A DNA stretch of 11,854 nucleotides from an uncultured Eubacteriales bacterium (GTDB lineage: Bacteria; Bacillota; Clostridia; Oscillospirales; Acutalibacteraceae): assembly GCA_900313475.1 (NCBI GenBank), contig OMRJ01000014.1:1-11854 (forward strand), read 5' to 3'. Of the stretch, positions 1 through 6,779 are shown piece by piece. A model generated the notes under the pieces. It saw nothing but the letters and a program-made list of their open reading frames with translations, was not told where the DNA came from and did not search any database. The position numbers were made by a program, and so were the translations under genes. Positions within the stretch are counted from its first letter, which is position 1; each line of letters starts with the position of its first letter.

Positions 1-55
1 ATGAGCGAAAATCGGCCGGTCAAAACCGACACGGGTTCAAGTCCCGTCAGCCTAT
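1..55 (+). tRNA. Possible tRNA, 3' part only (long variable arm)
   Basis: A canonical T-arm is visible: ACGGG at 31-35, loop TTCAAGT at 36-42, CCCGT at 43-47, followed by a 7-nt stretch (48-54) that could be the 3' side of an acceptor stem. Just upstream, CGGT (17-20) and ACCG (25-28) form a small hairpin like the long variable arm of Leu, Ser or Tyr tRNAs; TCGG (12-15) with CCGA (26-29) is an alternative pairing. No CCA is encoded, which is normal in many Firmicutes. A run of seven T (59-65) follows. The 5' half lies outside the window, so neither the acceptor stem nor the anticodon can be confirmed. The base after the putative acceptor stem is T, which is unusual for a class II tRNA, so it could also be a decayed tRNA copy. 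Confidence 0.45.
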
Positions 56-74
56 GTGTTTTTTTGCTGAAAGC

Positions 75-947
75 TTATTCAAGAGCTGCGAGGAAATCAA
101 ACATTCTGCCGACGTAGCCGTCCGTGTCGTGTCCGAGCCACGCAACGACTATCCCTTTCGTGTCGTCGACAAAGAGCTGCTGACCGTGCATGCCGCCTTT
201 TGAAAACGACGTCGGTGTATTGCGGCGAAGCTCATAGCCGCGCTCGATTACTGTGTCGCACCACTTTTCGGAGAGATAGCGAACTCCGTTATACACACCT
301 TTGTTCAGATACAGCATTCCGAGCTTTGCCATGTCGGGAGTGCGCAGATAAAGTCCCGTCGCGCCCATTGAATAACCCATCGGACATGTGCTCCATGCGG
401 CTTCTTCAAATTCAAGCGGTGTAAAAAGGCGTTCGCGCATGAAATCGAAAAGAGTTTTACCTGTTTTTTTTGTGACAACGCGCGACAGCAGATAATACGC
501 CGCGTCACTGTATGTTCTTGAATCCTCATCGCCCGGAGTGAGCGGCAGATCGGCGGAAAAAACGATTTTAAGGAAATCGTTCCTTGTGCCGTATTTTTCT
601 TTGTAGGTCGAAAGATCCTCGCTGTCGATATCCAAGAAGCCGTTTTCAAGTCCCCAGCGGTGGCGCATTACGTTGTCAAGCGTAATAACCTCCCATTTCG
701 GACTTATCTTTTCGGGCAGCTCGTCTTTAAAAATATCTGTCGGTCTTTCGTCGGTTGACAGCAGCCCGTCGTCATGAAGAAGTCCGAGCGCGGTAACCGT
801 AAACGCCTTTGCGACGGAGTAGCAGTTGTTGGTTTTGTTCGCCGGGGTTATTTCCTCGGTGCGCGAAATTCCGTTTTCGACAACAGTCACGCTGTACAGA
901 CCTTTTTCTTCGTGAGCCTTCGCGAATATTTTTTCAGTATATGTCAT
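75..947 (-). CDS. Serine beta-lactamase-fold hydrolase (class C/PBP-like esterase), cytoplasmic
   Basis: This 290-aa protein belongs by motif to the serine beta-lactamase/penicillin-binding-protein-like superfamily (class C beta-lactamase and esterase branch). The nucleophile motif SxxK is S44-V-A-K47, and the second motif is Y146-S-D148 where YxN is usual. The third motif region (KTG or HxG in relatives) is probably around G252-M-H-G255, followed by the family-typical beta strand around G265-G272. There is no signal peptide or membrane anchor, so it should act in the cytoplasm, unlike enzymes that attack cell-wall peptides or excreted beta-lactams. It is more likely an esterase, amidase or D-amino-acid peptidase than an antibiotic-resistance enzyme; the substrate is not readable. 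The start is supported by a strong ribosome site (GGGAGGAG, 957-964) 9 nt upstream. It has its own promoter at 986-1014. No convincing terminator lies between it and the tRNA-like element. Confidence 0.85.
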   Translation of the reverse strand: MTYTEKIFAKAHEEKGLYSVTVVENGISRTEEITPANKTNNCYSVAKAFTVTALGLLHDDGLLSTDERPTDIFKDELPEKISPKWEVITLDNVMRHRWGLENGFLDIDSEDLSTYKEKYGTRNDFLKIVFSADLPLTPGDEDSRTYSDAAYYLLSRVVTKKTGKTLFDFMRERLFTPLEFEEAAWSTCPMGYSMGATGLYLRTPDMAKLGMLYLNKGVYNGVRYLSEKWCDTVIERGYELRRNTPTSFSKGGMHGQQLFVDDTKGIVVAWLGHDTDGYVGRMFDFLAALE

Positions 948-956
948 ATATTTTTT

Positions 957-979
957 CTCCTCCCGTCGGCTGCGCCGAC
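957..979 (-). promoter_or_regulatory. 5'-end hairpin next to the ribosome site of the serine hydrolase gene
   Basis: GTCGGC (965-970) and GCCGAC (974-979) form a perfect 6-bp GC-rich stem with a 3-nt loop. On the minus strand the stem is followed at once by the ribosome site GGGAGGAG (957-964). From the promoter at 986-1014 the predicted transcript would begin near 979, so the hairpin would sit at the extreme 5' end of the mRNA. Such 5' stems are known to protect transcripts from 5'-dependent decay; that role here is inference. Confidence 0.5.
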
Positions 980-985
980 ATATAC

Positions 986-1014
986 ATTTTAAGAAGCTGA
1001 TACGGTTTTGTCAA
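986..1014 (-). promoter_or_regulatory. SigA-type promoter for the serine hydrolase gene
   Basis: On the minus strand a perfect -35 box TTGACA (1009-1014) is followed by a 17-nt spacer and a -10 box TAAAAT (986-991, 5 of 6 matches). The predicted start is near 979, about 32 nt before the ATG. It lies downstream of the MATE gene, so the hydrolase need not depend on that transcript. Confidence 0.75.
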
Positions 1015-1034
1015 TACGATAAGAGTTTAACAAC

Positions 1035-1057
1035 ACAAAAAAGTGATATTTTTTTGT
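1035..1057 (-). terminator. Weak AT-only hairpin downstream of the MATE gene
   Basis: ACAAAAAA (1035-1042) and TTTTTTGT (1050-1057) can pair as an 8-bp stem with a 7-nt loop, just after the MATE stop codon on the minus strand. The stem has almost no GC, so it would be a poor intrinsic terminator at best. No better candidate is seen in the gap up to the next promoter. Confidence 0.25.
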
Positions 1058-1062
1058 AAAAA

Positions 1063-2394
1063 TCAGGCGTATCCGTATTCGTAGCGTTTTTTATACAGAA
1101 AAATAACCGACAGCACCGTTGCACCTGCATCTGCAACAAGAACAGAGCACCATATTCCGTTCTCGCCGAGAACAAGCGGCAGCAGCAGAACGGCGGCGAC
1201 TTGGAAAACAAGCGTGCGGATAAATGAAATTGCCGCCGAAACCGCGCCGTTGTTGAGTGCCGTAAAAAATGACGATGCAAAAATATTAAATCCCGCAAGC
1301 AAGAAATGCAGGCAGTAAATTCTGAATGCGTGTTCGGTCAGCTCTTTCAGTTGAACGTCGTAGCCGACAAAAATATCGGCAAGAAGCGGCGACATTGCAA
1401 TCGCTGCCGCGGTGAGCACCGCGCCTGCGGCTTCCATAAAAACGACGCTCTTTACAAGCATATTTTTCACTTCCGAGGGATTGTCCGCGCCGAAGTGATA
1501 GCTTATAATCGGTGCAGAGCCTGTTGAAAATCCGAAGAAGACCGCCGTAAAAATGAACTGGACGTACATCATTACGCCGTATGCGGACACGCCGTCCTCT
1601 CCGAGCAGCCGCATAAGCTGAAAATTATACAGCATTCCCACAATGCTTGCCGAGATGTTGCTCATGAGTTCCGACGAACCGTTTGCGCATGACGCGAGCA
1701 CCGGTTTTATTTCGGGCATTGCAAACGACAGCCGCAGTCGGCTTTTGTTCTGTGCGGCAAAATATATGAGAGGGAAGATGCTGCCGACGCACTGACTTAT
1801 TCCGGTTGCGACGGCTGCACCCGCAATTCCCCAATTGAAGCCGCCGACGAAAAGTGCGTCGAGCACCATGTTGGTAAGTCCGGCCGCAACGGTTGCGGCA
1901 AGTCCGAGCTTCGGTTTTTCGGCTGCGATAAAAAAGCTCTGAAAAACGTTTTGAAGCATAAACGCGGCGGTAAAACCGACAACGATCCGACCGTAAAACA
2001 CGCAGTCGTCAATCATTTCGGGCGTTGCGCCGAGCAAGACGGAAACCGGACGCATCACGGCGACACCGACGGCGGACAGGACGGCGCCGAATATGACCGT
2101 AAATGAAATCATTTCGGAAAAAAGCCTGTTCGCACGCTCCGAATCGCCCTCTCCCATAACTTTTGAGACAAGCGCCGTGCCGCCCGTGCCTATCATAAAG
2201 CCCATTCCGCCGAGCACCATCACAAACGGCATTATGAGATTTATGGCGGCAAACGCCGTTTTGCCCGCGTAATTGGACACAAAAAAACCGTCTACCACGC
2301 CGTAGACGGAGATAAAAACCATCATAATGACCGTGGGAAATGTAAATCGCAGTAAATTTTTATATGTAAAATGGTCGGAAAGCATTATTTTCAT
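1063..2394 (-). CDS. MATE-family multidrug/metabolite efflux pump (MepA-like)
   Basis: This 443-aa protein has the length and about 12 hydrophobic segments of a MATE exporter, an inner-membrane antiporter that expels organic cations, drugs or metabolites using Na+ or H+ gradients. Family-typical stretches are V33-V-D-G-F-F-V39 in the first helix pair, GTGGTALVSKVMGEGD (69-84) in the N-terminal bundle, and the matching GFSTGSAPIISYHFGADN (288-305) in the C-terminal bundle, as expected of the internal duplication. The ATG at 2394 was chosen because an upstream in-frame ATG (2457) lies inside the promoter; a modest ribosome site (AGGG, about 9 nt upstream) precedes 2394. It is divergent from the membrane protein/acyltransferase pair and shares their 123-bp control region. 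The substrate cannot be read; the neighbours suggest it could export their product. Confidence 0.92.
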   Translation of the reverse strand: MKIMLSDHFTYKNLLRFTFPTVIMMVFISVYGVVDGFFVSNYAGKTAFAAINLIMPFVMVLGGMGFMIGTGGTALVSKVMGEGDSERANRLFSEMISFTVIFGAVLSAVGVAVMRPVSVLLGATPEMIDDCVFYGRIVVGFTAAFMLQNVFQSFFIAAEKPKLGLAATVAAGLTNMVLDALFVGGFNWGIAGAAVATGISQCVGSIFPLIYFAAQNKSRLRLSFAMPEIKPVLASCANGSSELMSNISASIVGMLYNFQLMRLLGEDGVSAYGVMMYVQFIFTAVFFGFSTGSAPIISYHFGADNPSEVKNMLVKSVVFMEAAGAVLTAAAIAMSPLLADIFVGYDVQLKELTEHAFRIYCLHFLLAGFNIFASSFFTALNNGAVSAAISFIRTLVFQVAAVLLLPLVLGENGIWCSVLVADAGATVLSVIFLYKKRYEYGYA

Positions 2395-2427
2395 TTCTGT
2401 TACCCTTTTTATAAAAAAACTTTTAAG

Positions 2428-2438
2428 TATAATATAAT
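2428..2438 (+). promoter_or_regulatory. Candidate -10 boxes for the membrane protein/acyltransferase pair
   Basis: Two overlapping perfect TATAAT hexamers (2428-2433 and 2433-2438) occur on the plus strand upstream of the gene at 2518. No good -35 box is found at the right distance (TTTTTA at 2406-2411 is the nearest), so this is a tentative assignment. A start near 2440-2445 would put the palindrome at 2458-2473 in the early leader. Confidence 0.3.
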
Positions 2439-2457
2439 ACAATATTTTATAAGTCAA
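2429..2457 (-). promoter_or_regulatory. SigA-type promoter for the MATE gene
   Basis: On the minus strand TTGACT (2452-2457, 5 of 6) and TATTAT (2429-2434, 5 of 6) are separated by 17 nt. Predicted start near 2422, about 28 nt before the ATG at 2394. The region is AT-rich and also holds plus-strand TATAAT boxes, so the two directions share it. Confidence 0.65.
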
Positions 2458-2473
2458 GTAACAATATTGTCAC
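2458..2473. promoter_or_regulatory. Operator-like 16-bp palindrome between MATE and the divergent operon
   Basis: The core ACAATATTGT (2461-2470) is a perfect 10-bp palindrome, and two more flanking pairs (GT at 2458-2459 with AC at 2472-2473) extend it to 16 bp with one mismatched pair. It abuts the upstream side of the MATE -35 box and lies between the divergent genes. Size and symmetry fit a dimeric repressor of the MarR or TetR type; no such regulator gene is in the window. Confidence 0.45.
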
Positions 2474-2517
2474 ATCGGTACTGCGGGATACCGCGCCGAA
2501 CGAAAGGCGGAATGCAG

Positions 2518-3318
2518 ATGAATGAAAAATTTATCGAATACACGGAGAGCTCGCTGCGGTCGATTCCGTATGACGACATACTTTATTCTTTTGAACAGCA
2601 GATCGCGGACAGCGCGGCTGCGACGGAGCGCCGCGTGAGGAAGGCGGGACTGTATGACGAAAATATTATTTTTGATCTGCTTGTCAGCGAACATTCCGAT
2701 CTGCCCGAAAAATACACGGAGTTTCGCCGCGCGGAGCTTAAGCGCCGCCGCGAACGCCGCATGCACATGCTTTTTATAAAGGGGACACCGGTATATTATC
2801 TCGCCGTTATTGCGGTGTATCTGCTGATAAGCTTTATGACGCACGCGTGGGACAGGACATGGCTTGCGATAATAACCGCAGTCACGGTGTGGTATGATAC
2901 CGTCGGAGGGTGGTTCGTCTGCGAATTTGCGGCAAAACGCCGTGCCTTCCACGTAATTTCGCGGGTCATCCTCGCGCTCGGCGTGATGCTCACCTCCGTT
3001 TGCGTCTATCTGCATTTTCAGATGCTTGCGCCGTTTGAAAACTGCTGGGTCATAGTGACGGGCGGAGTGATACTGATGTACTGCGCCGACGCGGTGTTTT
3101 CTGCCGTGACAAAACAGCGTGTGCGCATTATCAATTATCTGATATATATTCCGGCTGCGTCACCGATGTTTTATGTCGTGCTGTGCGGCATAAGGGTGCT
3201 GCAATGGAGCACGGGATGGCTTATTATTATCGCCGCGCTTGCCGCTGACGTTCTTATCGTCGTCGGGGCGCTGATAAACCGCAGAAAATATGTTTACAAA
3301 CCGGAGGAAGCAAAATGA
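2518..3318 (+). CDS. Six-helix membrane protein of unknown function, paired with an acyltransferase
   Basis: This 266-aa protein is not assigned to a named family. Residues 1-85 are soluble and highly charged, predicted helical, ending in an Arg/Lys/Glu-rich patch (70-82). Six hydrophobic segments follow at about 90-107, 114-134, 146-166, 176-196, 205-225 and 233-253, with a short positively charged tail, so it is an integral membrane protein with a cytoplasmic N-terminal domain. Such a helical head resembles the small signalling domains fused to membrane regions in Firmicutes, but this is only a structural likeness. The ATG at 2518 is preferred over one at 2512 because AAGG (2504-2507) is then well spaced. 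Its stop overlaps the next start (ATGA, 3315-3318), so the two proteins are probably made together and may form a membrane-associated complex. Confidence 0.75.
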   Translation: MNEKFIEYTESSLRSIPYDDILYSFEQQIADSAAATERRVRKAGLYDENIIFDLLVSEHSDLPEKYTEFRRAELKRRRERRMHMLFIKGTPVYYLAVIAVYLLISFMTHAWDRTWLAIITAVTVWYDTVGGWFVCEFAAKRRAFHVISRVILALGVMLTSVCVYLHFQMLAPFENCWVIVTGGVILMYCADAVFSAVTKQRVRIINYLIYIPAASPMFYVVLCGIRVLQWSTGWLIIIAALAADVLIVVGALINRRKYVYKPEEAK

Positions 3319-4595
3319 AGAAAGAAAAGCTGCCCGCCGAGCTGTGGGATAAAATGCATTATCTTTTCCGTGACTTTAACGACAGAATGGTTCATCTCGA
3401 GCTGTGCTACGACTTTGTTCCGGACATTGATATCCTTAAAAAAGTGATAATCTGTTTTTTTGAAAAAGCGCCCGTTTTTCATTCGAGCTTTACCGACAAT
3501 CGTATTTCGCCCTACTGGACCGTGCACGACTATGACATAAACGATATTCTCACGGTGGAATATACGAACGAGCCGCAAAGGCGTGCGGATGAGTTTCTGA
3601 TTCGGTATATTCCGCCCGAAAGCGAGCTGCAAATGAAGCTGGCGCTGTTTATATCGGGTGAAAAAAGCATACTCTGCATTGTCGAAAATCATATGTGCAT
3701 GGACGGCGGCGACTTCAAATATTTTATCAAATCGCTGTGCTCCGCATATACGCTTCTCGCCGAAAAAGGGATAAGCCCCGTAAATCTGCGCAGCGGAACA
3801 AGAAGCTTTGAAAAGGTGTATGAGGACTATACCTACGCAGAAAAGCGCATGGCGAAAAACCTGTATAAAAACGTCTGCGCAAAGGACAGCCACCGCTTTC
3901 CTCTCACTCCCGCGAGCATCCGCGACGAGCCGTTTATCGTCAGACGGAAAATTGACGAAAACACATTTCTGCAATTAAAGGCGGCTGGCAAAAAACACGG
4001 CGCGACCGTAAACGACATGCTGCTGGCGGCGTATTTTTTCAGTCTCTATGAGCTTGCGGGCTTTAGCGAAAACGAGAGCGTAACCGTGTCGTGCGCGGTC
4101 GATCTGCGGCGCCACATTCGCGATCTGTCGGACGAGGGAATGACCAATCACACGGCGTTTATGCAGTGCTCCGTACCGCGGCGCGGAAGCGATATTCTCG
4201 AAACGCTCAAATATACCGTGCAAAGCTCCGAAAAATTCAAAAACGACAGATTTATGGGGCTTTACGGTCTGCCGCTGTTGAACCTCGGCTACAGCATACT
4301 GCCGCATGCGGCAAGCGAGGAAATAATAAAGATAGGATACTCGAATCCGCTTATTGCCATGAGCAATATCGGCATTCTCGACTGCAAGGCGCTCTCGCTC
4401 TGCGGACATGAACCGACCGACGGCTTTATGACGGGCGCAGTCAAATACAAGCCGTATGTGCTGCTGTCCGCAACGACACTGCGAAATGCCGTCACGCTCT
4501 CGATGTGCGTCAGGGGCAACGGTGAAGACAAAACGATAACCGAGAAATTCTTTGATATTATGGAAAAAAACATTAAAATACTTGCATCGTCATAA
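3315..4595 (+). CDS. Condensation-fold acyltransferase (alcohol acetyltransferase/PapA-like)
   Basis: This 426-aa soluble protein has the layout of the CoA-dependent acyltransferase superfamily, which includes NRPS condensation domains, PapA enzymes and alcohol acetyltransferases. The catalytic motif HHxxxDG appears as N125-H126-M-C-M-D130-G131; the second His is the catalytic base in the family and is kept, while the first is Asn. A C-terminal SNIG (about 373) matches the conserved loop before the second half of the active-site channel. There are no adenylation, carrier or thioesterase domains, so it is a stand-alone enzyme that should join an acyl donor (CoA or carrier bound) to an alcohol or amine. 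The ribosome site GGAGG (3303-3307) is 7 nt before the ATG, inside the previous gene, and the genes overlap by 4 nt. The donor and acceptor are not readable. Divergence from a MATE exporter suggests a small-molecule product. Confidence 0.75.
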   Translation: MKKEKLPAELWDKMHYLFRDFNDRMVHLELCYDFVPDIDILKKVIICFFEKAPVFHSSFTDNRISPYWTVHDYDINDILTVEYTNEPQRRADEFLIRYIPPESELQMKLALFISGEKSILCIVENHMCMDGGDFKYFIKSLCSAYTLLAEKGISPVNLRSGTRSFEKVYEDYTYAEKRMAKNLYKNVCAKDSHRFPLTPASIRDEPFIVRRKIDENTFLQLKAAGKKHGATVNDMLLAAYFFSLYELAGFSENESVTVSCAVDLRRHIRDLSDEGMTNHTAFMQCSVPRRGSDILETLKYTVQSSEKFKNDRFMGLYGLPLLNLGYSILPHAASEEIIKIGYSNPLIAMSNIGILDCKALSLCGHEPTDGFMTGAVKYKPYVLLSATTLRNAVTLSMCVRGNGEDKTITEKFFDIMEKNIKILASS

Positions 4596-4621
4596 CTTTG
4601 CCGGCGTAACGAAATATCCGC

Positions 4622-4651
4622 TTGCTTTTTGTCGTACTTTTTAGTTATAAT
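4622..4651 (+). promoter_or_regulatory. Promoter for the two-component system
   Basis: A perfect -10 box TATAAT (4646-4651) is preceded by TTGCTT (4622-4627, only the TTG conserved) with an 18-nt spacer. The predicted start is near 4658, leaving a leader of about 58 nt before the ATG at 4716. No clear terminator is visible between the acyltransferase stop (4595) and this promoter, so read-through from upstream is possible. Confidence 0.5.
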
Positions 4652-4715
4652 TTAGTCACACGCGTTAAACTGAAAACACATTAAAGAAAAACGATGCGTT
4701 CGGGAGGAAAAAAAT

Positions 4716-5387
4716 ATGCGTCTGCTGTTAGCCGATGACGAGCACGAGCTTGCCGATGCTCTTGCCGCCATTTTGAAGCGTTCAAATTATTCCGTTGACG
4801 TTGTCTATGACGGCGTCGACGCGCTGGACTACATTCGGACGGGATTGTACGACGGGTGCATTCTCGATATAATGATGCCGGGCACGGACGGGATCACAGT
4901 GCTCAAGACGGCGCGAAAGGAAGGCTTTACACTGCCCGTTTTGCTGCTTACGGCAAAGAGCGGCACCGACGACAAGGTCGAAGGACTCGATTCCGGCGCA
5001 AACGACTACCTCACAAAGCCGTTTGCCGCGAAAGAGCTGCTCGCACGGATAAGAGCCATGACCCGCAAGAGTGATGAGACGTCGCCGAACAATCCCGTTT
5101 TCGGAAACGTGACGCTCGACAAGCTTACGTTTGAGATACGCAACGGCGAAAAAAGCATCCGCCTTGCAAACAAAGAATACCAGATGCTTGAAATGCTTTT
5201 TGTCAATCCGGGGCATGTCATTTCGACAGAACGTTTCATGGAAAAAATCTGGGGCTACGACACCGAAACCGAGCTTAACGTAGTATGGGTGTATATCTCA
5301 TATCTGCGTAAAAAACTCGCAAAAATCGACGCGAACATCAAAATTACTGCCGTAAGAAACCTCGGCTATACATTGGAGACGGAATAA
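4716..5387 (+). CDS. OmpR/PhoB-family response regulator
   Basis: This 223-aa transcription factor has a receiver domain (about 1-115) and a winged-helix DNA-binding domain (about 126-221). The acidic pocket is D7-D8, the phosphoacceptor is D51 (in ILDIMMP), the switch threonine is T79 (LLLTAK) and the conserved lysine is K101 (LTKPF), so all catalytic residues are present. The recognition helix lies around 194-208 (NVVWVYISYLRKKL). The start has a strong ribosome site (GGGAGG, 4702-4707). Its stop codon overlaps the kinase ATG by one base (TAATG, 5385-5389), giving translational coupling to its partner. Target genes are unknown; no adjacent transport or resistance genes identify the stimulus. 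Confidence 0.95.
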   Translation: MRLLLADDEHELADALAAILKRSNYSVDVVYDGVDALDYIRTGLYDGCILDIMMPGTDGITVLKTARKEGFTLPVLLLTAKSGTDDKVEGLDSGANDYLTKPFAAKELLARIRAMTRKSDETSPNNPVFGNVTLDKLTFEIRNGEKSIRLANKEYQMLEMLFVNPGHVISTERFMEKIWGYDTETELNVVWVYISYLRKKLAKIDANIKITAVRNLGYTLETE

Positions 5388-6604
5388 TGCTTAAAAAGCT
5401 GCGGATAAAATTTATCGGAGTGGCGGTAAGCTCCGTCTTCCTCGTGCTTGTGCTTCTTCTCGGCTGCATAAACATCGTAAACTATATGAATGTTATCGAC
5501 GCCGCGGATCAGCGGCTTGACGTTTTGGAGACTTACGGCGGAACGTTTCCGTATGACGGCACGCTTCTCGGCTCGCTGTTCCGATACAAATTCTCGGCGG
5601 AGGCTCCCTTTGACAGCCGGTATTTTACCGTAACGATAAACGAAAAGGCAAAGGTCGCCTCTGTCGATGTGGGTCACATTGCATCGGTCGACACAAGGTC
5701 GGCTGCGCAGCTTGCCTACTCGCTCTATCAGAAACAAAAAACCGAGGGCTTTTCGTCCGATTTCCGCTACCGTGCGGTTGATACGGACGGCGGCGTGCTC
5801 TATATTTTTCTCGACTGCGGACGTGAACTGAACACTTTCCGCAACTTTTTCAGGGCGACTCTTACCGCAAGCGCGGTGGGACTTACGCTCGTGTTCGTTT
5901 TCGTATGCATTTTTTCAAAGGCTGCGATAAAGCCTACGGCGCAGGCATACGAAAAACAGAAGCGTTTCATAACCGACGCCGGTCACGAAATAAAAACACC
6001 GCTTGCCATAATCGGCGCGGCAAACGAGGTGATAGAGCTTGACAACGGCGAGAGCGAATGGACCGACAGCATCAGAAATCAGATAAAGCGGCTTACTTCT
6101 CTTACCGAAAAGCTTGTGCTGCTTGCAAAAATGGACGAGGCAGGCAACGCAACCGTCAAAACGCAGTTTTCTCTGTCGGACGCGGTGAATGAAACCGCCG
6201 AGTCGTTTTCGGCGGTTGCCGCCGAAAAGGGCAAGACACTGAACATAAGCGTCGAGCCGGGGATAAATTTCACGGGCGATGAAAACGCAATAAGACAGCT
6301 CGTCAGTCTGCTCACCGACAACGCCATGAAGTATTCAAACGAGCACGGAACCGTAAATGTCGGATTGCGCAAAAACGGAAAAAAAGCGGAGCTTACGGTG
6401 TATAACACGGTTGATTACATCACGAGCGGCGACCACCGCGAATTTTTCGAGCGTTTTTACCGTGCCGACGGCTCGCGCAGTGTAAAAACGGGCGGTCACG
6501 GCATCGGGCTTTCCGTAGCGGAGGCAATAGTCAACGCTCACAAGGGAAAAATAACCGCCGTCGCACCGGACGGTCACGGCGTGTTGTTTACCGCCGTTCT
6601 CTGA
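5387..6604 (+). CDS. Membrane sensor histidine kinase without HAMP domain
   Basis: This 405-aa kinase is the partner of the response regulator just upstream. It has two membrane segments (about 10-33 and 156-177) enclosing an extracytoplasmic sensing domain of about 120 residues (35-155). Only about 20 residues separate the second membrane helix from the phosphoacceptor helix, too few for a HAMP linker. The H-box is F194-ITDAGHEIKTPL with H200. The N-box is LLTDNAMKYS with N312, and the G2 box is G369-G-H-G-I-G-L-S376 after the FERFYRADGSR segment. The usual G1 signature (DxGxG) is not recognisable: the equivalent stretch reads NTVDYITSG (340-348). Reduced G1 boxes occur in small Firmicute kinases, so activity is still likely. 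The ligand is not predictable. Transcription ends at the terminator at 6630-6660. Confidence 0.93.
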   Translation: MLKKLRIKFIGVAVSSVFLVLVLLLGCINIVNYMNVIDAADQRLDVLETYGGTFPYDGTLLGSLFRYKFSAEAPFDSRYFTVTINEKAKVASVDVGHIASVDTRSAAQLAYSLYQKQKTEGFSSDFRYRAVDTDGGVLYIFLDCGRELNTFRNFFRATLTASAVGLTLVFVFVCIFSKAAIKPTAQAYEKQKRFITDAGHEIKTPLAIIGAANEVIELDNGESEWTDSIRNQIKRLTSLTEKLVLLAKMDEAGNATVKTQFSLSDAVNETAESFSAVAAEKGKTLNISVEPGINFTGDENAIRQLVSLLTDNAMKYSNEHGTVNVGLRKNGKKAELTVYNTVDYITSGDHREFFERFYRADGSRSVKTGGHGIGLSVAEAIVNAHKGKITAVAPDGHGVLFTAVL

Positions 6605-6629
6605 TTTCGCCTGCCGTATAACAGTTAAA

Positions 6630-6660
6630 AAAGCCGATATTTCTCGGCTTTCTTTGTTTT
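6630..6660 (+). terminator. Intrinsic terminator after the histidine kinase
   Basis: AAAGCCGA (6630-6637) pairs with TCGGCTTT (6644-6651) around a 6-nt loop, followed by a T-rich tail (6651-6660). It lies 26 nt after the kinase stop codon and separates the two-component operon from the sigma-factor gene. Confidence 0.8.
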
Positions 6661-6716
6661 GCGGGCGATTTTGTTAATAAGATGCATGAAAATGACGTTA
6701 TTGCTTAAAAAAACTA

Positions 6717-6745
6717 TTGACAAATACGGTTTTTTTTTGTATGCT
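6717..6745 (+). promoter_or_regulatory. SigA-type promoter for the sigma-factor gene, with a T9 tract in its spacer
   Basis: A perfect -35 box TTGACA (6717-6722), a 17-nt spacer and a -10 box TATGCT (6740-6745, 4 of 6). The predicted start is near 6752, 28 nt before the ATG. Nine consecutive T (6730-6738) fill the spacer next to the -10 box; a one-base change in the run would alter promoter spacing. Confidence 0.65.
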
Positions 6746-6779
6746 TAAAAATGTTTATTAGTTCTAAAGGAATAAACGT

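Noticed and set aside
2395..2457. A 21-codon N-terminal extension of the MATE protein
   Set aside because: The upstream ATG overlaps the -35 box, and the extension would be absent from the transcript predicted to start near 2422.
2371..2517. A 49-codon N-terminal extension of the six-helix membrane protein
   Set aside because: It overlaps the start of the divergent MATE gene and the shared promoters, and the AAGG ribosome site fits the ATG at 2518.
3294..4409. Long minus-strand open frames opposite the acyltransferase gene
   Set aside because: They mirror the codon pattern of the plus-strand gene, lack ribosome sites and recognisable domains, and compete with a gene that has clear family motifs.
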